Notes: generated from the sequence alone by a model not told the origin. Positions 19,049 to 28,218 are shown, counted from the first letter of the stretch. The stretch: DNA of 64,000 bases from Streptacidiphilus fuscans (GCF_015690355.1 NZ_JADPRT010000004.1:312330-376329); one strand, 5' to 3'. Numbers and translations are program-made.

Positions 19049-20773
19049 TCACGCGTCCCGGCGGAGCAGCAGCAGGGCCAGGTCGTCGCGCTGCGTGGCG
19101 GCCGTGTCCCGGGGGCGGACCAGGCGGTCCGCCAGGCTCTCCCAGCCGGTCCGCGCGGGCGGGCGTCCGCCCTCCGCGAGGGCGGCCAGGAGCCGGTCGA
19201 CCGACTCGTCGTAGGACTCCTCGCGGTCCTCGATCAGGCCGTCGGTGTAGAGCAACAGCCCCTCACCGACGCCCAGTCGGTGCTCGGCCAGCGGATACTC
19301 GGCCGCCGGGTCGACGCCCAGCGGCGGACCCCCAGGAAGGTCCAACTCCCGTGCCGCGCCGGAGGATTCGAGTCGGACCGGCAGCGGGTGACCGGCACGC
19401 GCGGCCGACAGTCGCCCGGTTGCGGGTTCCAAGGTCAGGTAGCAGCAGGTCGCGAAGAGGTCGGTGTCCAGGTCCGAGAGGAGTCGGCTGGTGCGGGCCA
19501 GCGTCCCGGCCGGGTCGTGGCCCTCGCGGGCGAACGCGCGCAGGGCGATCCGGAGTTGGCCCATCACGGCCGAGGCGCGGGCGCTGTGGCCCTGCACGTC
19601 GCCGATGACCAGCCCGACCCGGTCCCCGTCCAGCTCCAGCACCTCGTACCAGTCGCCGCCGACCTCCATCCCGGCCGTACCGGGCCGGTAGCGCACGGCC
19701 ACGGTGTGGTGCGGGACGTGCGGGACGCGGCGCGGCAGCATCGCGCGTTGCAGCTCGGTGGCGCGCTGGTGCTCGGCGTCGTAGAGCAGGGCACGGCCGA
19801 GCGCGTGCGCGATGATGCCGCTGAGGGCGGTGAACAGGGAGCGCTGCGCCTCGTCGAACCGGCGAGCGCCGGGATAGCCGAAGAGGCAACTGCCGTGCCG
19901 CTGGTCGGAGGAGGCGAGCGGCAGCACCGCCCAGGTCCGCACGACGGGCCGGCGGCCGGGTGGCGGGGGAGCCGAGATGCCCTCGACGAAGACGGGTTTC
20001 TCCTGCACCAGCGCCCGCCGCATGGCGGCCGCCGCGGCCGGACGCAGCGGATGCAGCTCCTCGGGGAGCGGCTCGTGCAGCGTGACGGTGCCGATCTCGT
20101 GCGGGTCGCCGGTCGGCGTCAGCGAGACAAGCAGCGTCTCGGCGCCGAGGGACGGGCGGGCCATGTCGGTGAGCACCTGCATCACGTCGTCGGCCGTGGT
20201 CGCCCTCGACAGGGCGCGGGTGATGGTGAGCAGGAAGGCGTCCGAGGAGTCGGCGTACGGTCCGTAGCCGTGGCCGTAGCCCGACGTGGCGTCGAGGGCT
20301 GCGGTCGGCACCTCCGGGTAGCCCGGATCGGGGCCGTCGGAACTGCGGTCCAGCAGCAGGCCGAGGACGCGTTCGGGCCGTCCGTCGGCGTCGAGCAGTA
20401 CCTCGCCGCGCTCCTCGATCCGGCGTATCCGCCCGTCGGGATGGACGATCCGGTAGTGGTTGCGGTAACGGCCGCCGCGCTCAAGCGCCTTGGCGGTGGC
20501 CGCCGCCAACCGGGCCGCGTCGGCGGCGTGGAGGGCGTCGAAGAAGGCGTCCGCGCGCCCGTCGAACTCCTCGGGGGCGACGCCGACCAGCGAGCAGACG
20601 AAGTCGTCCCAGTGGACCGCGCCGGAGGCGACGTCCCACGCGAACAGCCCTGCGCGGGCAGCGTCGAGGGCCTCGGGGAAGGTCACGGTCGGAGGCTCGG
20701 GGAACGTCGTACGAGCGGGCGTGGACGACGTCGTGTCCGCCGCAGCCGTGCTCGGCGATGGTCCCTCGTCCAC
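19049..20773 (-). CDS. PAS-GAF-SpoIIE (PP2C-type) protein phosphatase
   Basis: About 574 residues from a GTG at 20773 with a GGGGA site (a GTG at 20842 is an alternative). Order: PAS domain ('LFAWDVASGAVHWDDFVCSLVG' through 'VLLDADGRPERVLGLLLD'), a GAF-like domain ('AFLLTITRALSRATTADDVMQVL' to 'LFTALSGIIAHALGRALL'), then the SpoIIE phosphatase ('ATELQRAMLPRRVP', 'GGDWYEVLELDGDRVGLVIGDVQGHSARASAVM', 'LLLYTDGLIEDREE'). The metal-binding Asp residues of 'GGDWYE', 'IGDVQGH' and 'YTDGLIE' are present. These enzymes typically dephosphorylate anti-anti-sigma factors in Streptomyces stress signalling. Confidence 0.88.
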   Translation of the reverse strand: MDEGPSPSTAAADTTSSTPARTTFPEPPTVTFPEALDAARAGLFAWDVASGAVHWDDFVCSLVGVAPEEFDGRADAFFDALHAADAARLAAATAKALERGGRYRNHYRIVHPDGRIRRIEERGEVLLDADGRPERVLGLLLDRSSDGPDPGYPEVPTAALDATSGYGHGYGPYADSSDAFLLTITRALSRATTADDVMQVLTDMARPSLGAETLLVSLTPTGDPHEIGTVTLHEPLPEELHPLRPAAAAAMRRALVQEKPVFVEGISAPPPPGRRPVVRTWAVLPLASSDQRHGSCLFGYPGARRFDEAQRSLFTALSGIIAHALGRALLYDAEHQRATELQRAMLPRRVPHVPHHTVAVRYRPGTAGMEVGGDWYEVLELDGDRVGLVIGDVQGHSARASAVMGQLRIALRAFAREGHDPAGTLARTSRLLSDLDTDLFATCCYLTLEPATGRLSAARAGHPLPVRLESSGAARELDLPGGPPLGVDPAAEYPLAEHRLGVGEGLLLYTDGLIEDREESYDESVDRLLAALAEGGRPPARTGWESLADRLVRPRDTAATQRDDLALLLLRRDA

Positions 20774-20966
20774 GTTTTCGTCCCCGCTCCTGCGCCGGTC
20801 CGGCCCGGCGATCCACGCCGGGAAACCGGGGAGCCGGGGCACCGTCGATTGTCAGCACGATTATGACGACTGTGCCCCGGCCCGCAATGCGGCGCGCCGT
20901 TCGACCGGGCCGCGTGGGCCCGGTCGACATCGGATCAGTATGCGTTCAGCGTCGGTCGGTGCCGGC

Positions 20967-21857
20967 TCAGACGCGGTCGGCGGCGATCAGCAGATACTGG
21001 AAGCTGCCGTCCTTGTAGGCGTTCAGGAAGCTCTTCTCGATCCCGGTCACCAGGTGCGACTTGGCGCGCAGCTCCCAGTAGGGGATGGTTGCCGCGGTCA
21101 GGTCGATCACGCTGACCGGGACCAGGCGGTTGGCGGCCATCTCCTTGAAGTACGTGCTGCGCGGGTGGATGTCGCAGATGTAGTGCGCGTTGATCTCACT
21201 GACCGCGCGCGAGGGCAGCCCGTAGGTGTCGTTGTAGCAGCCGGTGATCGTGACGTACCGACCGCCGCGCCGGAGTTGCCGTGCGTGCTCGGCGAAGAGC
21301 AGGCCCAGCTCGACGTACATGGTGCTCTCGTTGTTCCAACTCGCGTCGAAGGCACCGGACTCGAAGCCGGTGTCCAGCATGTTCCGCAGGTGGAACCGGA
21401 CCTTGTCGGAGACCCCGCGCAACTGCGCCTGCTCGTTGGCGAAGTCGACCTGGGTACGGGAGATCGACACGCCGTCCACCTGGCAGCCGAACCGGGCGTT
21501 GGCCACCATGCTGCCGCCGCCGCGACCGCAACCGGCGTCCAGCAGACGGCTGTCGGCCGTGATCGGCCCGAGCCGGTCGGCGAGCAGCTGCGCCTGCGCG
21601 GACTCCAGCCGGTGCAGCTCCTGCACGATCCGTTCTTCTCGGGTCGCCTCCGGGCCTTCCAGCACGGACCAGTCGGGCTCACCGATGCCGTAGTGGTGGT
21701 GGTAGAAGCCGTCGACCTCGCCGAGGCGCAGGTTGACCGGGTTGCGCTCGGCGTTCCAGTAGTCGGCGACGGAGTCCTGGTAGGGGCTGGTCCGGTCGGC
21801 GTAGGACTGGCCGTGCATGGACTGGCCCGGGATGGCGGACTTCTCGCTGAGGATCAC
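20967..21857 (-). CDS. gppmt: Geranyl diphosphate 2-C-methyltransferase (2-MIB pathway)
   Basis: 296 residues from a GTG at 21857, supported by GGAG 7 bases upstream. SAM-binding motif 'LLDAGCGRGGGSMVANARFG' begins near residue 105. 'YWNAERNPVNLRLGEVDGFYHHHYGIGEPDW' is characteristic of the GPP methyltransferase family. The enzyme transfers methyl from SAM to C2 of geranyl diphosphate to give 2-methyl-GPP, the substrate of the upstream terpene synthase. It is the last gene of the shell-synthase-methyltransferase operon. Confidence 0.93.
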   Translation of the reverse strand: MILSEKSAIPGQSMHGQSYADRTSPYQDSVADYWNAERNPVNLRLGEVDGFYHHHYGIGEPDWSVLEGPEATREERIVQELHRLESAQAQLLADRLGPITADSRLLDAGCGRGGGSMVANARFGCQVDGVSISRTQVDFANEQAQLRGVSDKVRFHLRNMLDTGFESGAFDASWNNESTMYVELGLLFAEHARQLRRGGRYVTITGCYNDTYGLPSRAVSEINAHYICDIHPRSTYFKEMAANRLVPVSVIDLTAATIPYWELRAKSHLVTGIEKSFLNAYKDGSFQYLLIAADRV

Positions 21858-21905
21858 TGATGTACTCCGGTTCTCTGATGTTCTCTGATGCTGTGCGGGT
21901 TTTTC

Positions 21906-21941
21906 GCACGATGAGCAGGGTGAGCACGATGAGCAGGGTGA
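21906..21941. repeat. Perfect 18-bp tandem duplication between mibS and gppmt
   Basis: gcacgatgagcagggtga occurs twice without mismatch (21906-21923, 21924-21941) in the 162-bp spacer between the synthase and methyltransferase genes. Confidence 0.85.
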
Positions 21942-22019
21942 GACCGCTCGGCCGCGCGCCACGGCCGGGCGTTGAGAGTTCAGCTGGGATCAGTGAAGTG
22001 ACGAGCCGTCACCGATGGC

Positions 22020-23210
22020 TCAAGCAGCGGCTTCCGCGTCCTCAGAGGAGGGCGTGCCGTGGTAACGGGCGCTGGTGGCGTGCCACTCGTGGCTGCCGCC
22101 CATCCAGGCCCAGACACCGGTGAGGAAGCGCTTGAGCTCCGGCGATCCGGCCGCGCTCAGCACGGCGGACTCCGCCTCGATGGTGTGCATGATCTCGTCG
22201 TGGATGGCCGCCGCCCGGTCGACCGCCTCCTGGAGCGAGCAACCCTCCTCGGCGGCGATCAGGTTGGGCAGGTTGGTGTCGGAGGGGTCCTCCTTGGCCA
22301 TCGAGTACAGGTCGTTGAGCAGGACGTTGGCAACCCCCGCGTAGAGGTACGTCCGGCGCACCCGATGGTCGGCGAACTCGTGGATCGGCAGCTCGTAGCC
22401 GCCGACCGGGTCGATCAGCACCATGCACGGGAAGAAGGCGTTCTCGTAGCGGTGCAGCAGGTACTCCCAGACGGCGGGACGCCGCCCGGAGGTACGCCAC
22501 TCGGCCTCCTGGCCGTAGCCGACGAACATGACCGCCAACTCGTGCCGCAGCCGCGCCACCTGGGTCGGGTTGGCGATCGAGGACAGCCCGGCCAGCGCCG
22601 AGCGGAACGCGCGCAGCACCGGCTCCTGCCGCACCACGTCCTCGAACTGCACCCCGTACGCGCCCGGCAGCCGGACCGGGTCGACCACGGCGTGGGCCAA
22701 CGCAATGCGCGGGCCGATCAGTTCGGGGCGGGCGTCGTCGCCCTCGTCCACCCAGTGGTCGTCCACCGCCCACTCCGACAGCCCGCAGCGGGCCGCGGCG
22801 AGCAGCCGGTCGGGGTCGTCGGTGTCGGGGTGGGCGAGCATGAAGAGACGGCCGAAGTTGTGCGACCGCAGCCGCTCCAACCGTCCCTTGAACAGGCCCA
22901 CCTGCTCGGCCCAGGCGACCAGCCGGTCGTTGACCAGGTCGCCGAGCGCCCGGTCGTCCCGGCTCGCCTTCGGGCAGTAGAGCGGCGGAACGGTGACACT
23001 GCCCATCCGGACCGGTTTGCCCTCGCCGGGCGCCACTGCCGGTGCGGGCAGACCGGGCGCGGGAGCCGCGTCCGACGTGTCGGACGTGTCGGAGGCGTCG
23101 GACGCTTCGGTCGACGTGGGCGGCGGGCGGAAGAGTCGGATCGCCGTGGTTCCGGGCCCCTCAGGGCCGGAGAGCAGGCGGTTCAGTACGTCGGCGTCGA
23201 GGCGCAGCAT
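22020..23210 (-). CDS. mibS: 2-Methylisoborneol synthase
   Basis: 396 residues. Class I terpene cyclase core (about 69-390) begins 'MGSVTVPPLYCP' and carries the Asp-rich motif 'DDHWVDE' (150-156) and NSE motif 'NDLYSMAKE' (299-307), plus the C-terminal 'WMGGSHEWHATSARY'. It cyclises 2-methyl-GPP to the earthy odorant 2-methylisoborneol. The first ~68 residues are low-complexity, rich in Pro, Ala, Ser, Asp and Thr, with a short DxS repeat ('DASDTSDTSDA'); in this enzyme family that disordered N-terminus is reported to direct loading into the family 2B encapsulin. The ATG at 23210 follows GAGGGA and lies 30 bp after the shell gene. Confidence 0.95.
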   Translation of the reverse strand: MLRLDADVLNRLLSGPEGPGTTAIRLFRPPPTSTEASDASDTSDTSDAAPAPGLPAPAVAPGEGKPVRMGSVTVPPLYCPKASRDDRALGDLVNDRLVAWAEQVGLFKGRLERLRSHNFGRLFMLAHPDTDDPDRLLAAARCGLSEWAVDDHWVDEGDDARPELIGPRIALAHAVVDPVRLPGAYGVQFEDVVRQEPVLRAFRSALAGLSSIANPTQVARLRHELAVMFVGYGQEAEWRTSGRRPAVWEYLLHRYENAFFPCMVLIDPVGGYELPIHEFADHRVRRTYLYAGVANVLLNDLYSMAKEDPSDTNLPNLIAAEEGCSLQEAVDRAAAIHDEIMHTIEAESAVLSAAGSPELKRFLTGVWAWMGGSHEWHATSARYHGTPSSEDAEAAA

Positions 23211-23240
23211 GGTTCCCTCGCTTCTGGCTTCCCGCGCCTG

Positions 23241-24662
23241 CTAGGAGCGCGGCGCGGCGACGTCGACGTTCTCCAGGATGCCGATCGCGTCCGGGACCAG
23301 CACGGCCACCGAGTAGTAGGCGCTGACCAGGTAGGACAGGATCGCCTTCTCGTCGATGCCCATGAACCGCACGTTGAGGCTCGGGTCGACCTCGTCCGGC
23401 AGGCCGGTCTGGTGCAGGCCGATGACGCCCTGGTTGTCCTCGCCGACACGCATGGCCAGGATCGAGCTGCTGTGGCCCTCGACCGGGATCTTGCCGCACG
23501 GCAGCAGCGGCACGCCGCGCCAGGCGGGGACCTGGTGGCCGCGTCGGGTCACCGTGTCCGGGTAGATGCCGCGCTTGTTGCACTCGCGGAAGAAGGCGGC
23601 GATCGCCTTCGGGTGCGCCAGGAAGAACTCGGTGTTGCGGCGCATGCTCAGCAGCTCGTCCAGGTCGTCCGGGGTGGGCGGACCGGACCAGGTGTTGATC
23701 CGCTGGTCGTACGCGGTGTTGTGGAGCAGACCGAAGTCGCGGTTGTTGAGCAGCTCCCACTCCTCGCGCTCGCGGATCTCCTCGATCGTGAGCTTGAGCT
23801 GCTGCTCCGTCTGGTTCATCGGGCTGTTGTAGAGGTCGGCGACGCGGCTGTGGATCCGCAGCACCGTCTGAGTGACGCTCAGCTCGTACTCGCGCGGCTC
23901 GAGTTCGTAGTCGGCGAAGGTGCCCGGCAGGAGGTGCTCGCCCTCGTGGCCGGCGCTGAGCTCGATCTGCGCCTCGCCGGACCGGTTGGTGGCCCGTTGC
24001 GAGTCGGAGACGAACCCGTCGATGTGGGAGGCCAGTTGGGGCGCGCGGTCGAAGAGGTCCTGCACCCCCGACCACGGCAGCACCATGACCGTGCCGGACG
24101 TGGCCGCCTGGGCGGTGTGCAGCCAGAGCGGGTCGCTGGTCAGCACCGCCTCGTCGCCGAGGTGGTCGCCGTCGGCGACGGTGCCCAGCACGTTGGTGCT
24201 GCCGTACTTGCCGGTGCTCAGCTGGTTGATCCGGCCGTGGGCGACGATGAAGACCTCTTCGATCGGCGTCCCCTCCTCCACCAGGACCTCTCCGGCGCGG
24301 AACTCGCGCGGCCGGAACCGGGAGGCGAGCTCGGCCAGCACCGCGTCGTCCGTGAAGTCCCGCAGCGCGGGGATCTCGCGCAGCGTCTCCGGGATGATCC
24401 GGACGTCGTCCGCGCCGTTCTGCACGAAGCCGACGCGACCGCGCCCGACCGCCAGGGTCAGTCGGCGGTTCACCCGGTAGGTGCCGCCCTTGACGTCGAC
24501 CCAGGGCAGCGACCGCAGCAGCCACCGGGAGCTGATGCCCTGCATCTGCGGGGTCGACTTGGTGGTGGTGGCGAGATTGCGCGCGGCCTTGGTACTGAGG
24601 CTCTGCTGGTCGGAAGCGCTGCCGTTGACGCCGGCCGAGCTCTCCGGGGCCTCGATGGACAT
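23241..24662 (-). CDS. Family 2B encapsulin shell protein with cyclic-nucleotide-binding-like domain
   Basis: 473 residues; ATG 24662 after GGAGG. HK97-like shell protein of the type first annotated as a cyclic-nucleotide-binding or EshA-like protein. N-arm (1-50) with '[22 protein letters not shown]'; residues about 95-215 hold the inserted cNMP-binding-like domain ('[28 protein letters not shown]'); then the shell P- and A-domains with '[37 protein letters not shown]' and a C-terminus '[26 protein letters not shown]'. It should self-assemble into an icosahedral compartment holding the 2-MIB synthase. The cNMP cassette lacks the usual Pro-Arg-Ala-Ala phosphate-binding arginine ('[18 protein letters not shown]'), so ligand binding is doubtful. 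Confidence 0.92.
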   Translation of the reverse strand: MSIEAPESSAGVNGSASDQQSLSTKAARNLATTTKSTPQMQGISSRWLLRSLPWVDVKGGTYRVNRRLTLAVGRGRVGFVQNGADDVRIIPETLREIPALRDFTDDAVLAELASRFRPREFRAGEVLVEEGTPIEEVFIVAHGRINQLSTGKYGSTNVLGTVADGDHLGDEAVLTSDPLWLHTAQAATSGTVMVLPWSGVQDLFDRAPQLASHIDGFVSDSQRATNRSGEAQIELSAGHEGEHLLPGTFADYELEPREYELSVTQTVLRIHSRVADLYNSPMNQTEQQLKLTIEEIREREEWELLNNRDFGLLHNTAYDQRINTWSGPPTPDDLDELLSMRRNTEFFLAHPKAIAAFFRECNKRGIYPDTVTRRGHQVPAWRGVPLLPCGKIPVEGHSSSILAMRVGEDNQGVIGLHQTGLPDEVDPSLNVRFMGIDEKAILSYLVSAYYSVAVLVPDAIGILENVDVAAPRS

Positions 24663-24862
24663 GGTGGATTCCTCCTCTGGGGCGCGTGGGTGCGCACGGA
24701 TTCCAGTAAGCGGGACCGGGGGGTGGCGTGGGGGGTGGTTCCGGGGCCGGGCATGTTGAAAGTTGGCGGGCGTTGAACGCGGTGCGATTCGAATGCCCTG
24801 TGCGGCAGGGGAGTTGAGAGTGCGGCCGAGGTGGTGTCAGAACGCGTGTCCGAGTCTGCGCG

Positions 24863-26269
24863 TCAGTACGCCAGGGCCGCCCGGGACGAGCGCGACATCA
24901 ACGGCTCGCTGCGGGCCAGCACGGTCCGTCCGGCGACGCTGGTGCGGAAAGGGCGCAGCCGCCCGCGCAACGATCGCAGTGCACGGTCGACGCGGCCGGA
25001 GTGGAGCAGCGGGTAGTCGTCGAGGAAGTCGTGCCAGGAGGCGCACGCCTGTTCCAGGTTGCCCGCCTCCAGCAGCAGCGTGCCCAGTCGGTCGGTGGTC
25101 ACGGCGCGGGTGCGGCGCTCACCGGGAGGGCGTTGTTGCAGCGACCGGCGCAGCGCGCCGATGGCGGCCCGGACGTCGCCCAACGCGGCGAAGACGTGCG
25201 CCTGGTGACTCTCGTGGGCCGCCTCGTGGTAGCCGCTCCCGTCCGCGTCCTCGGCGCTCTCGGCCTGGGAGAGCAGATCGGAGGAGCGGGCCAGGGAGTC
25301 CAGCGCGCGCCGCTGGTCACCCCGTCCGGCTGCGGCGACGGCCAGTTGGCCCATCACGGCGGCGGCGCGGGCGGGAGGCAGTCGCGGCGCGTGCACGGCG
25401 GCTGCCTCGGCCAGCTCCAACGCCTGCGGCCGATGGCCGAGATGATGCGCCTGCATGCTCAACGCCCGTAACGCGGCGGCCTGTCCGCACGCGTCGTCCG
25501 CCTCGGCGGCAAGTCGGGCGGCGGTGCGGTAGTAGGCCTGCGCGGTGCCCTGGTGTTCCACGTCGTAGCACATGAACCCGGCGAGCGAGGCGAGTTGGGA
25601 GGCGACGACGAGCAGGTCGCGTCGCACCTTCGGCGCGGCGGGGCTTTCCAGCCACTCCGCCACGCTGCAGCGCAGGTAGCCGGTCAGCGCGCTGCGGGAG
25701 TGGCCGCCGCCGAAGGAGGTGTCCACGGCGGCGAAGGAGCGCAGCATCGCCTGCGCCGAGCGGACATGGGCGGCCTCGACCCGACGGGCGGGCGGCGCGT
25801 CGGCCGGGTTGTACGGCCGTGTGTGCACCGGGTCCGCCTCGAACTCGCGCTGGTACGGCAGGGCCCGGGACCGGTCGAGCGCGGTGAGCGTCGCCGCCTG
25901 GCTGAACGTATCTGCGGGGGCTCGCGCGTGGTCCGGCGTGGTCCCGGGAGCGCCGGGCGTTCCGGGGACGCCGAGGGCTCCGGTCGCTCCGGGCGCTCCG
26001 GCCGCGGGGGAGTCCGGCGGCGCGAAGCCGGTGTCGGCGAGGGTGACGCGGCGGCCCAGGCCACGGGCGAGCGCCTCGGCGACGAGGGCGGCGACGACCG
26101 TCGGGGGTCTGGTCCCGGCCATCCAGTGCGCGACGGAGGTGCGGTCGTAGCGCAGCTCGACCCCGCTCTCCGCTCCGGCCCGGTTCACCGCCCTGGCCAG
26201 CTCGGCGCCGGTCCAGCCGGCCTCCTGGGCGAGTGCTCGCAGACGGACGTTGGCTTCGCGTCGCGCCAT
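24863..26269 (-). CDS. HTH-TPR regulator with a collagen-like linker
   Basis: About 468 residues from ATG 26269 (GGAGGA upstream; the frame continues to 26311). N-terminal helix-turn-helix-like region ('RLRALAQEAGWTGAELARAVNRAG', 'YDRTSVAHWMAGTRPP') followed by a linker containing seven Gly-X-Y triplets (residues 91-111), then TPR-type helical repeats to the C-terminus ('CGQAAALRALSMQAHHLGHRPQALELAEAAA' and similar). This architecture is typical of streptomycete developmental or secondary-metabolism regulators whose ligands are unknown. It lies 200 bp downstream of, and on the same strand as, the 2-MIB operon start, so direct control is possible but unproven. Confidence 0.7.
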   Translation of the reverse strand: MARREANVRLRALAQEAGWTGAELARAVNRAGAESGVELRYDRTSVAHWMAGTRPPTVVAALVAEALARGLGRRVTLADTGFAPPDSPAAGAPGATGALGVPGTPGAPGTTPDHARAPADTFSQAATLTALDRSRALPYQREFEADPVHTRPYNPADAPPARRVEAAHVRSAQAMLRSFAAVDTSFGGGHSRSALTGYLRCSVAEWLESPAAPKVRRDLLVVASQLASLAGFMCYDVEHQGTAQAYYRTAARLAAEADDACGQAAALRALSMQAHHLGHRPQALELAEAAAVHAPRLPPARAAAVMGQLAVAAAGRGDQRRALDSLARSSDLLSQAESAEDADGSGYHEAAHESHQAHVFAALGDVRAAIGALRRSLQQRPPGERRTRAVTTDRLGTLLLEAGNLEQACASWHDFLDDYPLLHSGRVDRALRSLRGRLRPFRTSVAGRTVLARSEPLMSRSSRAALAY

Positions 26270-26706
26270 GGCCGTGCGGTCCTCCATCGTTCGGTGTCCG
26301 GCGTCCGACAATCGGACGCCCGCTTAGGTCATGGACCGCGCAGCGCCCGCCGATGCGCGCCTGCGTCGGCGCACGGTTGCATGGCCCGGCGCACTGGCAT
26401 ATGCGCGTGCTGCACATGACAACAAGATTTGTGGAACATGAGGGTTTATCAGAACGTATCGATGGACCTGGGGTGATGTGCTGTTCCGAGGCAGAAGCGG
26501 AATCTGATCAAGATCGCATGATGCGGTCGGAAGGTGATCGAGTGAGGTCGTCTTTCGATCGTCCGGGGTGGCGCGCACACTGTCCGCCCGCATGGCCCAT
26601 CCGGCGCGCGTAACGGTGCCACGTCGGTGAAGCTGGCCTGGCCGCGCACAGGTTTGCCGCGTACGGCTGCCGCGTACAAGAGGACAAGGGGACCCAGGAG
26701 GCCGGG
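26270..26706. other. Divergent 437-bp intergenic region
   Basis: Less GC-rich than its surroundings, especially 26410-26550, and flanked by divergent genes, so it holds both promoters. I see a perfect 11-bp palindrome CGCATGATGCG at 26515-26525 but no convincing gene; an 89-aa minus-strand frame here lacks codon bias and a ribosome site. Confidence 0.5.
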
Positions 26707-27498
26707 ATGGCGTATCAGACGTGGTCGAGCCCGCCGCCGTTGCCGAACGCCGAGGCCGTGCCGGAGCTGGACGTTCCCGAGCCGGGAGCGCAGCGCCGCT
26801 GGACCGTGCTGCTGCGCTGGCTGCTGCTGATCCCGCAGTGGATCGTGCTTACGATCCTCGGCATCCTCGGCTTTCTGGCCGTCGTGGTCGGCTGGTTCGC
26901 GGCCCTCGTCCTGGGGCGGCTGCCAGGACCGATCCACAGCTATCTGGCTGGGCTGCTCGTCTACCAGACCCGGGTCCAGTCCTACGCGATGCTGCTGGTC
27001 GACCGGTATCCGCCGTTCGCCTTCGACGCGCCCGAGCACCCGGTCCAGGTGGAGCTCCGTCCGGCCACCTCGCTCAACCGGCTGGCCGTGTTCTTCCGAC
27101 TCCTCCTGATGATCCCCGCCGGGATCGTCCAGGGCCTGGTGACCCAGGGCTGGTACGTCGTCGGGTTCTTCCTCTGGCTGATCACCCTGGTCCTCGGCCG
27201 GCTGCCGCGTCCGGCCTTCGAGGCGACCGCTGCGACCGTCCGGTTCTCACTGCGGTTCCAGGCCTACGCGTCGATGCTCACCCCGGCCTATCCCAAGCGC
27301 CTCTTCGGCGACGACTCGCTGACCCTGACCGAACGCCGCTCGGCGTCCCGGCCACTGCTGCTGTCCGGGGGAGGGAGGGCGCTGGTCGTCCTCTTCCTGC
27401 TGCTGGGCCTGCTCGGCAGCGTCTCGACCTCCTACGAGAACAGCAACGGCAACAACACGACCACCGTCGACCAGCCCAGCTCCGCCGCCGGACGCTGA
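26707..27498 (+). CDS. DUF4389 membrane protein
   Basis: 263 residues, ATG 26707 after AGGAGG. About four or five hydrophobic helices: 'WLLLIPQWIVLTILGILGFLAVVVGWFAALV', 'FFRLLLMIPAGIVQGL', 'VGFFLWLITLVLGRLP' and 'ALVVLFLLLGLLGSV', with two copies of the family phrase 'LGRLPxPxxxxxAxxVRxxxRxQxYAxMLxxxYP' (about residues 70-105 and 155-195), showing an internal duplication. Function unknown. The soluble C-tail is Asn/Ser/Thr-rich. Confidence 0.85.
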   Translation: MAYQTWSSPPPLPNAEAVPELDVPEPGAQRRWTVLLRWLLLIPQWIVLTILGILGFLAVVVGWFAALVLGRLPGPIHSYLAGLLVYQTRVQSYAMLLVDRYPPFAFDAPEHPVQVELRPATSLNRLAVFFRLLLMIPAGIVQGLVTQGWYVVGFFLWLITLVLGRLPRPAFEATAATVRFSLRFQAYASMLTPAYPKRLFGDDSLTLTERRSASRPLLLSGGGRALVVLFLLLGLLGSVSTSYENSNGNNTTTVDQPSSAAGR

Positions 27499-27549
27499 CG
27501 TCCACCCGTCGACCGGCCGCTCGTCCGTCGGACCGGGTATGGCAAGGTC

Positions 27550-28218
27550 ATGGGCATGAGCCTGCGCCGTTTCACCGACGAACTGTGGTCGGACATCGAG
27601 CCGATCTACGCCGAGATCCTGGAGCACCCCTTCCTCCGCGGCCTGACCGACGGGAGCCTGCCGCGGACCGCCTTCCGGCACTTCGTCGAGCAGGACTCCC
27701 TCTACCTGCGCGACTACGCGCGGGCCCTGGCCCTCTGCGGCGCCCGCGCCCCGGAGACGGAGTCGGTGCAGGCGTTCCTGAGCGACGCCGCCGGTGCGAT
27801 CGCCGCCGAGCAGGAGATGCTGGCCGGGTTCGGCGAGGAGCTGGGCGAGGAGCCGCTCAGCCAGGAGGTGCTGCCGACCACGCGCGCCTACACGAGCTAC
27901 CTGCTGGCCGCCGCCTACGGGGGCAGCTACGCCGAGGCCGTGGCGGCGGTGCTGCCCTGCTACTGGATCTACGCCCGGGTCGGGGAGCAGCTGCTCGCCA
28001 AGTCGTCCCCGGACCCGCTCTACGCCCGCTGGATCGCCGTCTACGGCGACGAGTCGTTCCAGGAGATCGTCCGCCGGGTGGTCGCACTCACCGACGAGCT
28101 GGCCGAGCAGGTCTCCCCGGCGGAGCGGCAGCGGATGCGGGAACGCTTCACCGTCGCGTCGCGCTACGAGTGGATGTTCTGGAACGCGGCCTGGATCGGG
28201 GAGCGTTGGCCGGTCTGA
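27550..28218 (+). CDS. tenA: TenA-family thiaminase II / aminopyrimidine aminohydrolase
   Basis: 222 residues (ATG 27550 or 27556). TenA fold with the catalytic set in place: 'FVEQDSLYLRDY' (Asp49 binds the pyrimidine), 'LPCYWIYARVG' with the nucleophile Cys137, and the C-terminal 'YEWMFWNAAW' glutamate (Glu207). It hydrolyses degraded thiamin pyrimidines to HMP for thiamin salvage, in the cytosol. No other thi gene and no TPP riboswitch is visible nearby. The next gene probably starts within its 3' end. Confidence 0.88.
   Translation: MGMSLRRFTDELWSDIEPIYAEILEHPFLRGLTDGSLPRTAFRHFVEQDSLYLRDYARALALCGARAPETESVQAFLSDAAGAIAAEQEMLAGFGEELGEEPLSQEVLPTTRAYTSYLLAAAYGGSYAEAVAAVLPCYWIYARVGEQLLAKSSPDPLYARWIAVYGDESFQEIVRRVVALTDELAEQVSPAERQRMRERFTVASRYEWMFWNAAWIGERWPV

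Noticed and set aside
24121..24350. Protein at 23241-24662 as a Crp-type cyclic-nucleotide transcription factor
   Set aside because: No helix-turn-helix; the flanking sequence and operon match the family 2B encapsulin with an inserted cNMP-like domain.
26324..26593. 89-aa minus-strand frame in the divergent intergenic region
   Set aside because: No ribosome site, no third-position GC bias, no motif; it overlaps the presumed promoters.
27499..27549. TPP riboswitch upstream of tenA
   Set aside because: Only 51 bp separate tenA from DUF4389 and no THI-box consensus (CUGAGA / ACCUGA pattern) is present.
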